A DNA stretch of 64,000 nt from Monodelphis domestica (taxonomy: Eukaryota > Chordata > Mammalia > Didelphimorphia > Didelphidae). Of this stretch, positions 40,401-52,700 are shown piece after piece; within the stretch, counting starts at the first letter, position 1, and every line of letters starts with the position of its first letter. The stretch covers positions 64,924,607-64,988,606 of the forward strand of contig NC_077227.1 of assembly GCF_027887165.1 (NCBI RefSeq). The letters are read 5' to 3'. Below the pieces are notes generated by a model. It was not told where the DNA came from. It did not search any database and saw nothing but the letters and a program-made list of their open reading frames with translations. The position numbers and the translations under genes were made by a program.

Positions 40401-43400
40401 GTAGAGGAAAAAAGATGTAAGGAAATTGGAGAGAGAGATGGGAGCTAGGTTATGAAGGGCTTTGAATGCCAAAGAGAGCCTTTTCTGTTGGAATATGGAG
40501 GCCATTAGAGAGCCATTAGAGTTTACTGAATGTAATGGTAGCCTACATGACATTGTGAAACTTGTGCTTTAGGTGGCTAAATGGAGGATGGGTTGGAATA
40601 GGGAAGGCACTCGAGGTGGGCAGTCCTACCAACATGCTATATATAGAATTAGTCCAGGTAGGAGGTGATGCATCAGAGTAGTGGCAACGTCAGAGGAGAG
40701 AAGGGGGCATATTTGAGAGGTGTTGGGAAGATGAAATCAACTGGCCTTGGTAATGGGTTGGATGTGAGAGATGAGAGGGAGGAATTGAGCATGGTAGCCA
40801 AGTTGTGCACCTGAGGGACTGGGAAAATGATATTGCCTTGGACATTAATTAACTGCCCTTGACAATAATAGGGAAGTGAGGAGCAGAGGAAGGTTTTAGA
40901 AGGAAAGAATGAGTTCATAAAAATGTCTTCCTAAGGAATGGAGGAAATGATGGGTTGAGTTGGCAGAGGGAGAGTCAAGGCATATGTGCCTCCTCAAAAT
41001 GCTTTGGTTTGGGGTAGGAGTGCTGGGGAAGCTTCTAAAAGGTGGACCCTTTAATCCTCTTGGATAGATTTTTCTGGATTCTAGAAGCACTTTATTAGAA
41101 GCATAGGGAAGGTTCTTATAAATATTGACCAGAGTTACTCATAAATTTTAGGATTATTTCCCCAATGGCTCCCATGCAGTCCATTCTCAATTTTAAGGAG
41201 AAACTTTCTCATATCCCTGCCATTCATTGTCTCCTTGGATGATTGAAGAAACCTTGTGGCCTTGTGAACATGCCATTGCCATCTGGGCTATGCCTTTTTG
41301 AGGGCAGTGAAGACCTTTAGTATGACTATAGTCTGACTGTGGACCTAAGGGGGCATCTTTTATTTCCTCTGGGGTTGGAGTGGTGTTTTAGACACCCAGA
41401 AGATTCTCTATAAATATTCCTTTCTATATACCTAAGAACCTTGATTCTCCCGAAGCATCTGTCCAATCTTTTCCTGTATATAAAAATGTTGGTGAGATGA
41501 GGGAATCCTTTCCCTAGCCTTGCTGTAATTCTTCAGGATCCACAGGATATCCTCTTTTGGTTGGACGTTATTCTTATCCTATCTCTCTGAGGGACTTTTT
41601 TCCCTTCCTGTTCGAGAAAGCTGACCTTGAAGGAAGCCTGGTCAGACCAAGAAGAATTAGCCTCCATAGGATATTTTGGGGAGCTCCTGGACAGAACCCT
41701 TCTGTCTAAGACCTTCACTTCCTCTGGTTTTTCATCCACCATCAATCCCTGCTCAGCATCTGGATTTTTTGAACAAGAGCTAAACAAACACCTCTTGTCC
41801 TTCCTGGGGTGGGCCATGTTAAGGGACTGAGCCTTGATAAGCTCTCTGTTCTTTCTCTTCAAAAACCTAGCTTCCTTAGGCATTTTGTTTGTTTTTGTTC
41901 TGAAAAAGACTATAATCTGTTTTGTGTCACACAAAGGGGAATGGAAAAGAGATTACCACAAATACAGAAACACACTAAGGAAATCTTAAACTAAGCAAGA
42001 TTAGGCTTCTTAGTTTTAAGGATTATTTGATCCAATAAAACTCATTATAACCTCTAGATTTTGCTTGTCTATGTCATGGGATTGTTCTATCGGGAGACTT
42101 GAAGCTAAAGAAACCCATTGGATGCTAACAGTCCCATTTTGGAAACCAGCACAGTCACCTTTTTTATTTGCATCCATGATTGCCTACAATTGTCTATCTC
42201 CATTTCTATATTTTTCATTTGCCAGTAGACAGCATGCTATGATGTTTCTTCTATGCTAATGTTAAACAAAAGAAAACATTTTGATGTTGTCCATTCTTCT
42301 CATTTGCCTTAAAAGATGAATTCAGTATCTCCTCTTTCCCGTTGTTCATTTTTTTGTCAAGGAAGAAAGTGTTGGAGTTTGTTGATAAACATATTCTAAT
42401 TATTTTAATGTCTAGGCTCTTTAGAGGTGAGATAATATCAGTCATTTGAAGCAAGCATATCCGTTCCTGATAATTTACCAAATGGCTAAGAGGGATTAAA
42501 AACAAAAAAGAAAAAAACAAGGTACAGTTTCTACCCTCATGGAGTTAACACTCTGGTTGGGAAGCATGTGTACATATATGAAGAGTGAATTAATGCCACG
42601 TAAAAGGCCATAAAAGCCAAATATGTAATAACTGGCAACATGTACTGTGGAATTCAGAGGAAAAAGAGATACTGAATGAATGTAGTCATAGAAATGATTC
42701 TTAAGCTGAGGATTGTAGGAGAGAAGCAGAGAGAGTGGAAATTTGATCCATTTCAGGTCTAGTTGTAGTGTGTTGCTCCCTAAATGACAGTGCTATAGCT
42801 ATAATGGTGTTGATTTGTGTGTGTTTGTTCTGTAGAACCAGTGCTGTGGGGCTTACGGCCCTGAAGACTGGGACCTCAATGTTTACTTTAACTGCAGTGG
42901 AGAAAGTTATAGCCGAGAGAAATGTGGTGTCCCTTTTTCTTGCTGTGTACCAGATCCTGCAGTAAGTTGTGATTTTCTCTCCTTCTTTAGGTTTAAAAAA
43001 AAATTAATGCCTTGTTTTTATATCCTAGCCATATCTGGAAACACTGGTCTAAGAATCAAACCCAACTTTGTAAAATTTTTAAAAATCAAACAGCTTCTCC
43101 TTCATCCCACCAACAATTAAATAGTTAGGTACAAAATGCTATAGGGTGACTTGCAGCAGACATTGTACCTAACAGTTTGCCCAAATAATAATGAACTTTT
43201 CTACTGAGGGCAGTGTCTCGCTACCATCTTTGCAAAGTATTTGATCATTGCAATTCCCAAGACTTCATTTCTTTTTATGTGAAATCACTAGGTTTTTTGA
43301 CTGTGCTTCTAGTTTCCACAGTCAAACTTTGCTGGTATCTAGATAAATTATTTTTGAAAGGTGTCTTGGGAGCAGCTGGATTGCTCAGTGGATAAAGATG

Positions 43401-46400
43401 GGAGGTCTTGGGTTCAAATCTCCTCTCAGATGCTTCCTAGCTATGTGACCCTAGGCAAGTCACTTAATTCCTATTGCCCAGCCCTTACTGCTCCTCTGCT
43501 TTGGAACCAATACTTAATTCCAATTCTAAGACAGAAGGTAAGAATTAAAAAAAAAAGTTTCACAACTCCCAACCCAAAAAGATTGAATACCTAAGACAAA
43601 GAATTATCTCTCTTTAAAACTGTTATCTAGGCCAATACCTGGATTCTGATTTCTTCTCAGATTAGAAGTTTTTCAGATCAAGGGTTTAGCCAAAGTTTGA
43701 TCATTTATTTGACAAATATTTTGGAATATCTATCTATCTGTCTATCTATCTGTCTGTCTATCTATCTATCCATCTGTCTATCCATCTATCCATCTGCCTA
43801 TCTATCCATCTATCTAGCTCTGTTTGTCTATTTTTGTCTATTATTTTTGTCTGTCTATCTATATCTATCTATTTATCCATCTATCTATCTGTCTGTCTGT
43901 CTATTTTTGTCTGTCTATGGTCATCCATCCATCTATCTGTCTATCCATCCATCTTATCTATTTTTGTCTCTATATGTCTCTCTGTCTATATGTCTGTCTG
44001 TATCTCTGTCTGTCTGTCTATCCATCCATCCATCCATCCATCCATCCATCCATCCATCCATCCATCCAGCTATCCTTTATAAAATCATATATAGATGAGT
44101 TAATATTACAATTATTGTTTTGTCCCAGTAGTTCAGTAACAGCCAACAGACTCAGAATGTAAGAATTACTGTGCTGTTGTGTTATATAAAGAATTCACAT
44201 AACTTCTCTGTACCTTATGGGAATTCATCTGTAAAATAAGGTGATCATATATTTTTTATTTGAAAGCAGGTGGCTATTGAAGCTAACCACAAACCTCTTG
44301 AATCCTAACAACCCTGTACTCACTCAGAGACTTGACTTGAATATGAAGTCAAAGAAAGCAGGAAAGAATAGGAACAAAGCAGATTCTTCTATCAATTAAA
44401 TACTACCACCTGTAGGGATGATTGGGTATATTTCAGTCCTAGGGATACTAAACTTGAAATTCTTCTAGAGAAAAGAAAGTGCAAAGAAGGTAGGAAAAAG
44501 TCTGTGGCTCAGAAAAACCCCCAACATATGCATGCATATGAGTTTGTGTGTGCACACATGTCCATGCATGAATGTAGAAGTATACATACATTTTAAAAAT
44601 AATTTTTCCCCAATTGCATGCAGAAAGGTTTTTTTGAGTTCCAGATTCTCATTCCCTCTCCCTCTCTCCTTCCCTTGTATTCTTTCCTCCCTCCCTCCCT
44701 CTCTGAGACGAGGGAGGGCGAGCAATCTGATATAGATTCTACATGTGGAATTATCATAAACACGTTTTGACAGCCCCCCTTCTCTTGGAGTTTGTAGTCT
44801 AGTGGAAGGGATAGTGCAAAAAATATAAATAATAACATACAAAAATATAAAACAGGCCATGAACATTTGATGTAATCTAAACTGTTGAGAGGAGGGAGAA
44901 ACATCTTTACGATTCCTCCTGATTGTGGTTGTGTGGTCTGGACCAGAGGCACATAGCTCTGGGGTCTTACTCCTTATTCTCATCTAATTTATAATGTATC
45001 AGCTACTTTGTATTAGAGATCCACAGACTCTTTCCCTTTCCTTTTTCTCTCAAGTTCAGTTTCCCTGAGAAAAGAATATACCCAATTCACGGGGCACTAT
45101 GTAGTTAATGGAAGAATCGGTTTTGTTCCAATCTGTCCTGCTTTCTTTGACTTCATATTCAAGTCAAGTTTTTTGAGTGAGTGCAGGCTTGTTGGTATTC
45201 AAGAGGCTTGTGGTTGATTTCAGTCTCCCTGCCTTTAAATCAACAAATGCATGACCATCTTATTTACAGATGAATAAAACAAGGTACAGGGAAGTTATGT
45301 GATTTCTTTAGGTAATGTAGTCAGTGTTATAATTCTTCTCAGTTTGTGGTCCTTTACTGGGCTATTGGAATAATAATTGCAATATTAACTCTTCTTTATA
45401 TGCTTTTATAAAGACTCTTCTACTTGGATTCAGGAGAATCTGACTTCAAGTCTTGCTTTGGACATTTACTAGTTGTGTGACTATAAGGTGGCTTCTCTGG
45501 ACTTCCTAGTTCCTTTATCTATAAAACAGGAATCATAATAACAGCACCTACTTCACAGGGCTGTTGTGAGGATAAAATGAAAGCACCTGATATAAAGGAC
45601 TTTGCTCACCTTATGAGTGCTCGCTAATAGCTAGTCTTTATCATGTTCCAAAGCACAAATGCCCTGGGCAGGTTAAGGAGTGTAGGGATTCCATTTTCTT
45701 TTACAAATAAGGCAGCAGAAACTTGTTTGCAAGTTCAGTGACTCACCCAGAGTCTCACGGCTAGTAAGGGGCAGAAACAGAACCCAAGTCCAAGTGCAGA
45801 ACTTTTTTCTCTGCCCCTTGCTATCTCCCCAAATCACTCAGCACTGTGTTTCCTAAATTTAGCTTTTGCCTCTTAGTATTTGGAGCATGACTGAATTGAG
45901 TGAACCAGAATGGTTCATTGCTACCAAAATCTGTGTAATTTTCCCCAGAAGACCTCTCCCTCTCCCTCCCTCCCTCCCTCCCTCTCCCTTTCTCCCTCCC
46001 CCCCCCCCTCTCTCTCTCCCTCTTTCCCTTCCCTCCTCCTTTTTCCTCTCTCTTTCTCTTTCCCTCTTTCCTTCCCCTCTTTTTCCTCTGTCTCTCTGCT
46101 CTCTCTCTCCCTCCCTTTCCCTCTTCCCCCCCCTCCCCTTCCCACAGGCTTCCATGATACTAATCTTTTCTTATTTCTTTTTCAGCAAAAAGTTGTGAAC
46201 ACACAGTGTGGATATGATGTCAGGACTATGGTGAGAACTCCTATTGCTTATGGTTATCCCCTTTGGTCCAACTTCCCAATTTAGCACACACGTGTAAATT
46301 AGATTGGGAAAACTTAGAGCTGAGTGCAGAGGTGAGACTCAGAACTCAGTTGGAGAGAGCAGAGTGAGAATAAGCAAGTAACCTGACAGGCACCATCCCC

Positions 46401-49400
46401 TGAGAGAGTCCAAAGGAAGAAGAAAATGGTGATCCATGTTAATTTCAAGCTTCATTAACCAGTGGTCCCCAAACCAGCTATTGCCAAGTTAGTGGGGAAA
46501 AAAGTGGACGAGAATTTAGGAATTGCAAAAACTCTCTCATTTTCACATTTTTAAGAAGGCATATTCTAGGCATAGGGTGGCTTTTTAAAGGGGCCACTTA
46601 ATGTATTCATAGTTGCAAAAAGGTGTCAGACTTCTTGAAAATAATTTTGTTTGGATGCTCTTGTTAACATGAAATTGGAGTCAGTCACTTTCCCCTCATT
46701 TCAAGGGCTCCCCAGATTAACTCAGGGTTCAGTTATATCAGGTATTCACATGGGGGGGGGGTGTCAGACTGGTTTCATCACCTGATATATGATGAGGGAA
46801 AAACATGTTGGAAAAATATTTACCTTACCTCTTGCTGGTTGGTAGTGATAGCTGGTGATTATTAATATGGTATTGATATTTCTCTCTTATTTTTTACTAT
46901 AAGCTGAGTGGAAAAACCAACGTGGAATCAATAGGCCTAGCTAAAGTGAAAATTATCCTGGGCCACCTAGGGGTATGTGCCCCAGTAAATGATTAACTGA
47001 AAAGAGTAGTAGTGCAGATGATCCAAATAGTATTCCAATCACTTTGGGACCTTGTAGTGATTGTTAGAGTCAGTGGAATTCTTAGTAGGTAATTATTAGT
47101 CTGAAAAAATGCAATCCCCTGAAGGACAAGAATTATTTCATTTTTGTCTTTATATTTCTAATGCCTAGAAATACCTTAAATAAGGTAGCAGATACTCATG
47201 TAAATTAATTGACTTGGTTACAGTTTATATTCCATGAGAATAGCAGCTAGTGCTGGAAAAGGGTCCTTGAAGTATCATGATGAAGTTTTGATTGGGCTAA
47301 TAAAATTAGTTGAAATGTTTGATGTGGTAATAATTGAGGATACTTTTATTGAAGTGTACACATTATAGTCAAGGTGCACAGATACAAATATCATAGTATT
47401 CATAATATACTTTCATAATAAAATAATTTAATGCTTTCAAAATGAAAGCATAACTATAGGGTTCTGCTTTCAAAATGGTTGGAAAAGTCATTCTTCTTTC
47501 GTATAGTGGTTAACTGATTTATGTACCTGAATGTTATATATGTATATTTCTGGGATGGAAAAATGTATACCCACATATAATGTGTGTATGTATATCTGTG
47601 TGTATGTGTAAAATGCCTCTTTAACTGTCTTTCTGTCTCTCTTATCTCTGTCTGCCTATTTTAGCTCTATCTGTCTACCTGTCTATCTAATCTATATCTA
47701 CCTAATCTATCCATCTATCTATATCTATCTATCTGTCTGTCTGTCTGTCTGTCTTGAGAAGTTAAGTGGATAGAGTGGTGATCTTGGAGTCAGGAAGACT
47801 CTTCTTCAGAATTGACTTTAGATATTTACTAGATGTGTATCCCTGGGTGAGTCACTTAATCCTGTTTGCCTCAGCTTCCTCATCTGTAAAATGAGCTGGA
47901 GAAGGAAAGCACAAACCATTACATAAGTATGTGCCCCCTAAAAAAACAATTGGGGTCATGACAAGTCACATGACTAACCCCTGCCATGTTCATATGTAGT
48001 TATTTGGTAGTCTTTAACTAGGTCCCTTAGTTCACTGTCTCCATCTTTTCTCTTTTGCCATCAAACTCTTTAGACTTCAAAAGTCACCGTCACCTTCAAC
48101 ATCAGTATACTTTATCAGCTATCACCACACTTCTAGGAATCCCCTTTCTCAAACTTGAGACTTTGGACACCAATTAAAAAATATATTGTCAGTTGTTTAC
48201 CCTGCCTGCAAAAGACCACATAAGGTCTCTTAGAAATCACCTGAGCACCTCCTATATGCCAGGTTATTTTCCCAAGTGCTGAGGATACAAATAAAATGAT
48301 CAAAATGGTTCCTATCCATCAGGACCTCACCTTCTCATGGAGAAGATAGCAAGGACATATATTAGTATACAAAAAGAATAAATAGAAAGTAGTTAATATT
48401 TGGAGAGAGATCAGGAAAGTCATCATTTAGAAGGTTGAGGTTTGACTTGAAGGAAGACAGGAATTCCATGACATGGAAATGAGGAAGGGTCATCCAGATA
48501 TGAGAGATGGCCACTCTAAAAGTATGAAGAAAGATGGGGTGGTTGGTGTGAGGAAAATAAAGCTATTTGCCTGGTTTGTAGAATGTGGACATGAGGAATA
48601 ATGTTTAATGAAACTGGATAGATAGGTTGGTGTCAGGTAGAAAAGGGCTCTGAAAACTCTGCAGGGAAATTTATATTTTTCTAAAACAATAGGAAACTTC
48701 TGGAGTTGATTTTTTTTTAAGATAACTAGATTAAATGACTCCTGGAGGTCATGTAGAGCTCTAGGTGTCTGTTACTCAACCTCCCCCTCTTGGATACTGG
48801 GGACACTTGCCCTTCATTCCCCTTTCTTCCGCACTCAGGAGACTTAATAGGAATAGAGACTAGTAGTTGTGTTCTTATTTCCATTGCAGACAAAGAACAA
48901 ATGGGACGAATCAATCTTTACCAAAGGCTGTATCCCTGCTCTGGAGGGCTGGCTGCCTCGGAACATTTACATAGTGGCAGGGATCTTCATCGCCATCTCC
49001 TTACTCCAGGTCAGTACAAGGTGTCATTGGCCACTCCACAAAGCTGGCGGGAAAGACCCTGTGGGTCACTGATTCTTCTGTAGTTATTTCTCTTCTTTCA
49101 AGCCGTTCCTTTTTAAAAAATCCTTTTGAAATAAAGGCCTTTGACCTAAAATGCTTATGTCAGCATCTGATGATTCCATAGTTTTAAAGTTGGGAAAAGT
49201 ATTTTTGAGAATTAAAAAAAGTGAAGAAATATTGTTGGGAATATCTTGATCAATTCTGTTTACTTGGTTGATGTGAAGGGATTTAATTACTGCTTTAGAT
49301 TATCAACCAGAAGTTTTGCTTTGAGGCCAGAAGTGGCTCACGTGATTGGAAATGAGTTTCCCTATTTGTAACTTTGACCCCATCCTCATTCCTCCAGTAA

Positions 49401-49725
49401 GCATCTGCTTGCACTTGGGGGTAGGCCTAGGTGCCAGAGAAAATTAAAGGATACTAATACTCTCACAATAACCCTGAGAAGTACATATGAGGACACTGAG
49501 GCAGATAGAGGCTAAGTTACCTGACAAATGTCACCCAAATCAGAGACCAAATTTCAGCCCAGGTCATTTTGACTATAGGCCACCTGGCTGCCCCAGGATC
49601 TGAGCTTTTGGATTCTTTGAGCCTATAGCTCCAGTCTAACATGTAGGAATACATGGGTAGAACAAGTGGTGAGTGAATCAGGAAGGCAATTAGATGAAGA
49701 GTCGGCATTGGCTCTGCCAGCTGGC

Positions 49726-49795
<70 letters not shown>

Positions 49796-52700
49796 TTCTT
49801 TTTACATACCATCAGCCTTAGAGCATGTGGCTTCTGCAGACTGGGTCACTTCTCAGGTTGGAGTTTCCATTTTTGTAACTTTTCCTGTTGCTGGTCATTT
49901 GAATTAGGTGTTAAATTATTATTTTATTAGTGTAGAATTAGGGTAAAATGTTGGTGTGGGGTAGGTGGGTCACATTTGCTCCAAGGTGTGCTGCCTTATG
50001 GTAAACTAAAATCTTGGTGGGACTCTGGGAAAATAGGCACTGTACTATATCTTGAGGGTGCTGGAACTGCGGAGTGATATGGCTATTAGGTAAAACTCCA
50101 TGTAATTACAGAGTTACAGAGCCGATCATACCTTCTGACCAAGCAATTTCATTGTTCAGTTTTATATGCCCTTCCTCCCTGTCCCTGAAAAAACTCATAA
50201 TGAAGAAAAAATCATTTTGTTTAGAAATATTCATAGCTGTTTTATTTAATTTACAATAGTAAAATACTGGATATAGTTCTAATCTTCAGTGACTGGAGAA
50301 TGGCTGAATAAATTATGTTGGGTTAATGTAATAGAGTATCATGATGCCATAAAAAATGATAAATATGAAACATACAGGAAATAATGGAAAGACCTGATAC
50401 AGAGTGTAATAATATTGACAGAAGGAAAAATGCTCTCATTTAATAACTCTTTAAAAAGAAACCAAAAGGGGAAGGGAGATAGAGTAACAGGAAGCAGAAT
50501 TTCAGGACCTGGGAGAGGACATGGAACAAAAAACATTTTCTTTGCTCATTAATTCACTTGGTAAGGTCTGGGGAAGGTGGGGGGGGTTGTCTTTTATTTT
50601 GGAAGGTTATTTTTGTTGCTGGTTCTTGAATTTATTAAAACAAAAATTATTAGGGGGGGAAAAAGATGGGGGAATCCTCTAAATCTTAATTGAGGTGACT
50701 TGATCTGTTGTAGGTCTCTGGTGATATTCATAATTTTTTAACTTGTCTTTTTTTGGATGCCTTAGCAGGAAAAAATAACTAAAATTGATGTGTAGATTCT
50801 CAGTTTTTCTCTAGACTTCCTCTGGTCTAGTTTGTGCTCTGTGAGTAACCAAGGATGCTAATGTGATTTATTTATTTTACCATCAGTGTACTGGAGGTTC
50901 TTTGCATAGGCCCTGGAGACAGGATTCTATTTTGACTGAGATCTCCTACTACCTCACTCCTGCCTCATCTAACTCTCCTGCCCTTTTCCATCTTCCCTTT
51001 TCCCCAAACCAATCACAAATCCTTTTTGGTTTTGGTTTCAGATATTTGGCATCTTCCTGGCCAGGACCCTGATTTCGGATATCGAGGCTGTGAAGGCTGG
51101 CCATCACTTCTGAAGATAAAAGCCCAACTCCAGCTGTGAAAGTGAATCCATTTCTTTGTCATTAACTTTGCATCAGGATGGAAAGAAAATTGACAAGCTG
51201 GCCTGAGAGTTCTGGGTTGCTGCCTCTCCACCACCCCGCTCCAAATCAAGCCTTCCTTCAGACATCAGTTGGATATTAACTCTATTTCTGCTTCATGCTG
51301 GTAGAGAAGGAAGAAGCCAAGCTCACAAGCCTTGGAGACCACCAGTGCTTCCTTTGTGTGGTGGTCAGGACCGGGGGGGAGGGTGGGTATTGTGACCTAG
51401 GAGCCAAGAACCGACCTGTAAGTGGCAAAGAGTGAAATGAAATACCAGGGGAAGACTAAGAAACTTTGGGGCACATTTAAGAGTCCACTCAGTGTCAGTG
51501 TTTGCAGATATCACTGTCTTAGAGCCTCGCTTTCTTGGCTCCCAGTTATTATAATCTGAATTCTTCCTTTGCTTCACCGGTGCTTACCTTGGTGGGAGAG
51601 AAAATCTAGCATTGGGAAGATAAAAATACATAGAGAATCTCTCTTCTGTCTCAATAATGCCCATTGTGTAGAAGTTTAATTGTTTCCTGGATATCTTGTC
51701 TTTCTAAAGGGAAGCCCAGGGAGTGAGAGAGACAGACAGACAGAAAGACAGACAGAGACAAGAGAGAGTGTGTTTACACAGATGAATTTAACTGGGTGCC
51801 AAGACAATCAGAATCAAAGAGAGCATGGAACTTCAACTGTGCAGAAGTTGTAGAGACCCTGAGCCAATGTAGATACTTTAGTTACAAAGAACTTTCTTAC
51901 CCTCCTGCACCCCTGAGAGAAGCCTCCAAAAGGCAGAACCTCCTTGAACGTTCTCCCTAAAGGCTTTTCTGAGGGCAGGAGCCATCTTCTATTCCAACAG
52001 CATTATGTTCCAAAGGCATTTTGAGGGGGGAGGTCTGTGGGTTGGGTTTTCCTCTAATATCTGTCTCCTCATTTTCTGAAAGTTTGTAAATAGTTTTATT
52101 TATAGGGGTAAGCACATTTTCTTAGAAATACTTTGATAGTTTTTTCTAGAGCTTCCCCTACCTACCCCAAAAAGCCTTGATTCCATGAAGACCCGAGTTC
52201 AGGTCCAGACTCTACACACATATTTGTTGTGTGGCCTTGTGGGTCACTTAAGCTCAGTGTTCTTAGCATGTCTCCCAACACTAAGCTGGAGGGAAGGTGC
52301 TGACTTGTAGAGGTAGTGGGGATTTCCTCACTTGTGAGTTTCTTCTCTACTCCTATCCCTATCAGCTGGGCAGCATTAGTTGGAATAAGGCCATTTTTCT
52401 AAAACCCATTTACCTTCTGAGTTAGAATTGATGCTAAGCATTGGTTCTAAGGCAGAAGAAGAGTAACAACTGGGCAGTTGGGGTGACTTGCCTAGGGTCA
52501 CACAGCTAGGAAATGTCTGAGATCGATTTTGAACCCAGGATCTCATGTCTCCAGGCTCGTGCATCTATCTGCTGAGCCACCTAGCTGCCCTAATGAGGCT
52601 ATTTTTAAAAGAGCTCACCTGTGAATTCTTTTGACTGATGATGATTCTGGGTAATGTCTTCAGAACCAAGTTTTTCTTAGCTTCTTTTTTTCCCTTTACC

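Larger units (their letters stand above)
42962..46185 (+). other. TSPAN14: TSPAN14 intron 6
   Basis: It contains a sense SINE (43.37 kb), a 340-bp TCTA/TCTG/TCCA tract (43.73 kb), an inverted duplication (44.28/45.05 kb) whose spacer holds an L1-like relic, MIR pieces (45.4-45.8 kb) and a long polypyrimidine tract just before exon 7. Confidence 0.85.
46231..48889 (+). other. TSPAN14: TSPAN14 intron 7
   Basis: It has a poly-G run (46.75 kb), TCTA/TCTG repeats (47.64-47.75 kb), an RTE-tail SINE (47.76 kb) and part of an ancient repeat (48.42-48.71 kb). The segment 46.3-47.6 kb shows no clear element. Confidence 0.8.
49010..51041 (+). other. TSPAN14: TSPAN14 intron 8
   Basis: It contains a MIR-like relic (49.46 kb), a (TAA)n microsatellite (49.73 kb) and a diverged L1 3' end (50.12-50.64 kb). 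The remainder is unassigned. Confidence 0.8.

Noticed and set aside
43697..44162. Three overlapping Ser/Ile/Tyr-rich plus-strand frames
   Set aside because: They come from the TCTA/TCTG/TCCA tetramer repeat, which reads open in several frames.
45859..46284. Ser/Pro/Leu-rich frames overlapping TSPAN14 exon 7
   Set aside because: They are translations of the polypyrimidine tract in the wrong frame. The real exon is 46186-46230.
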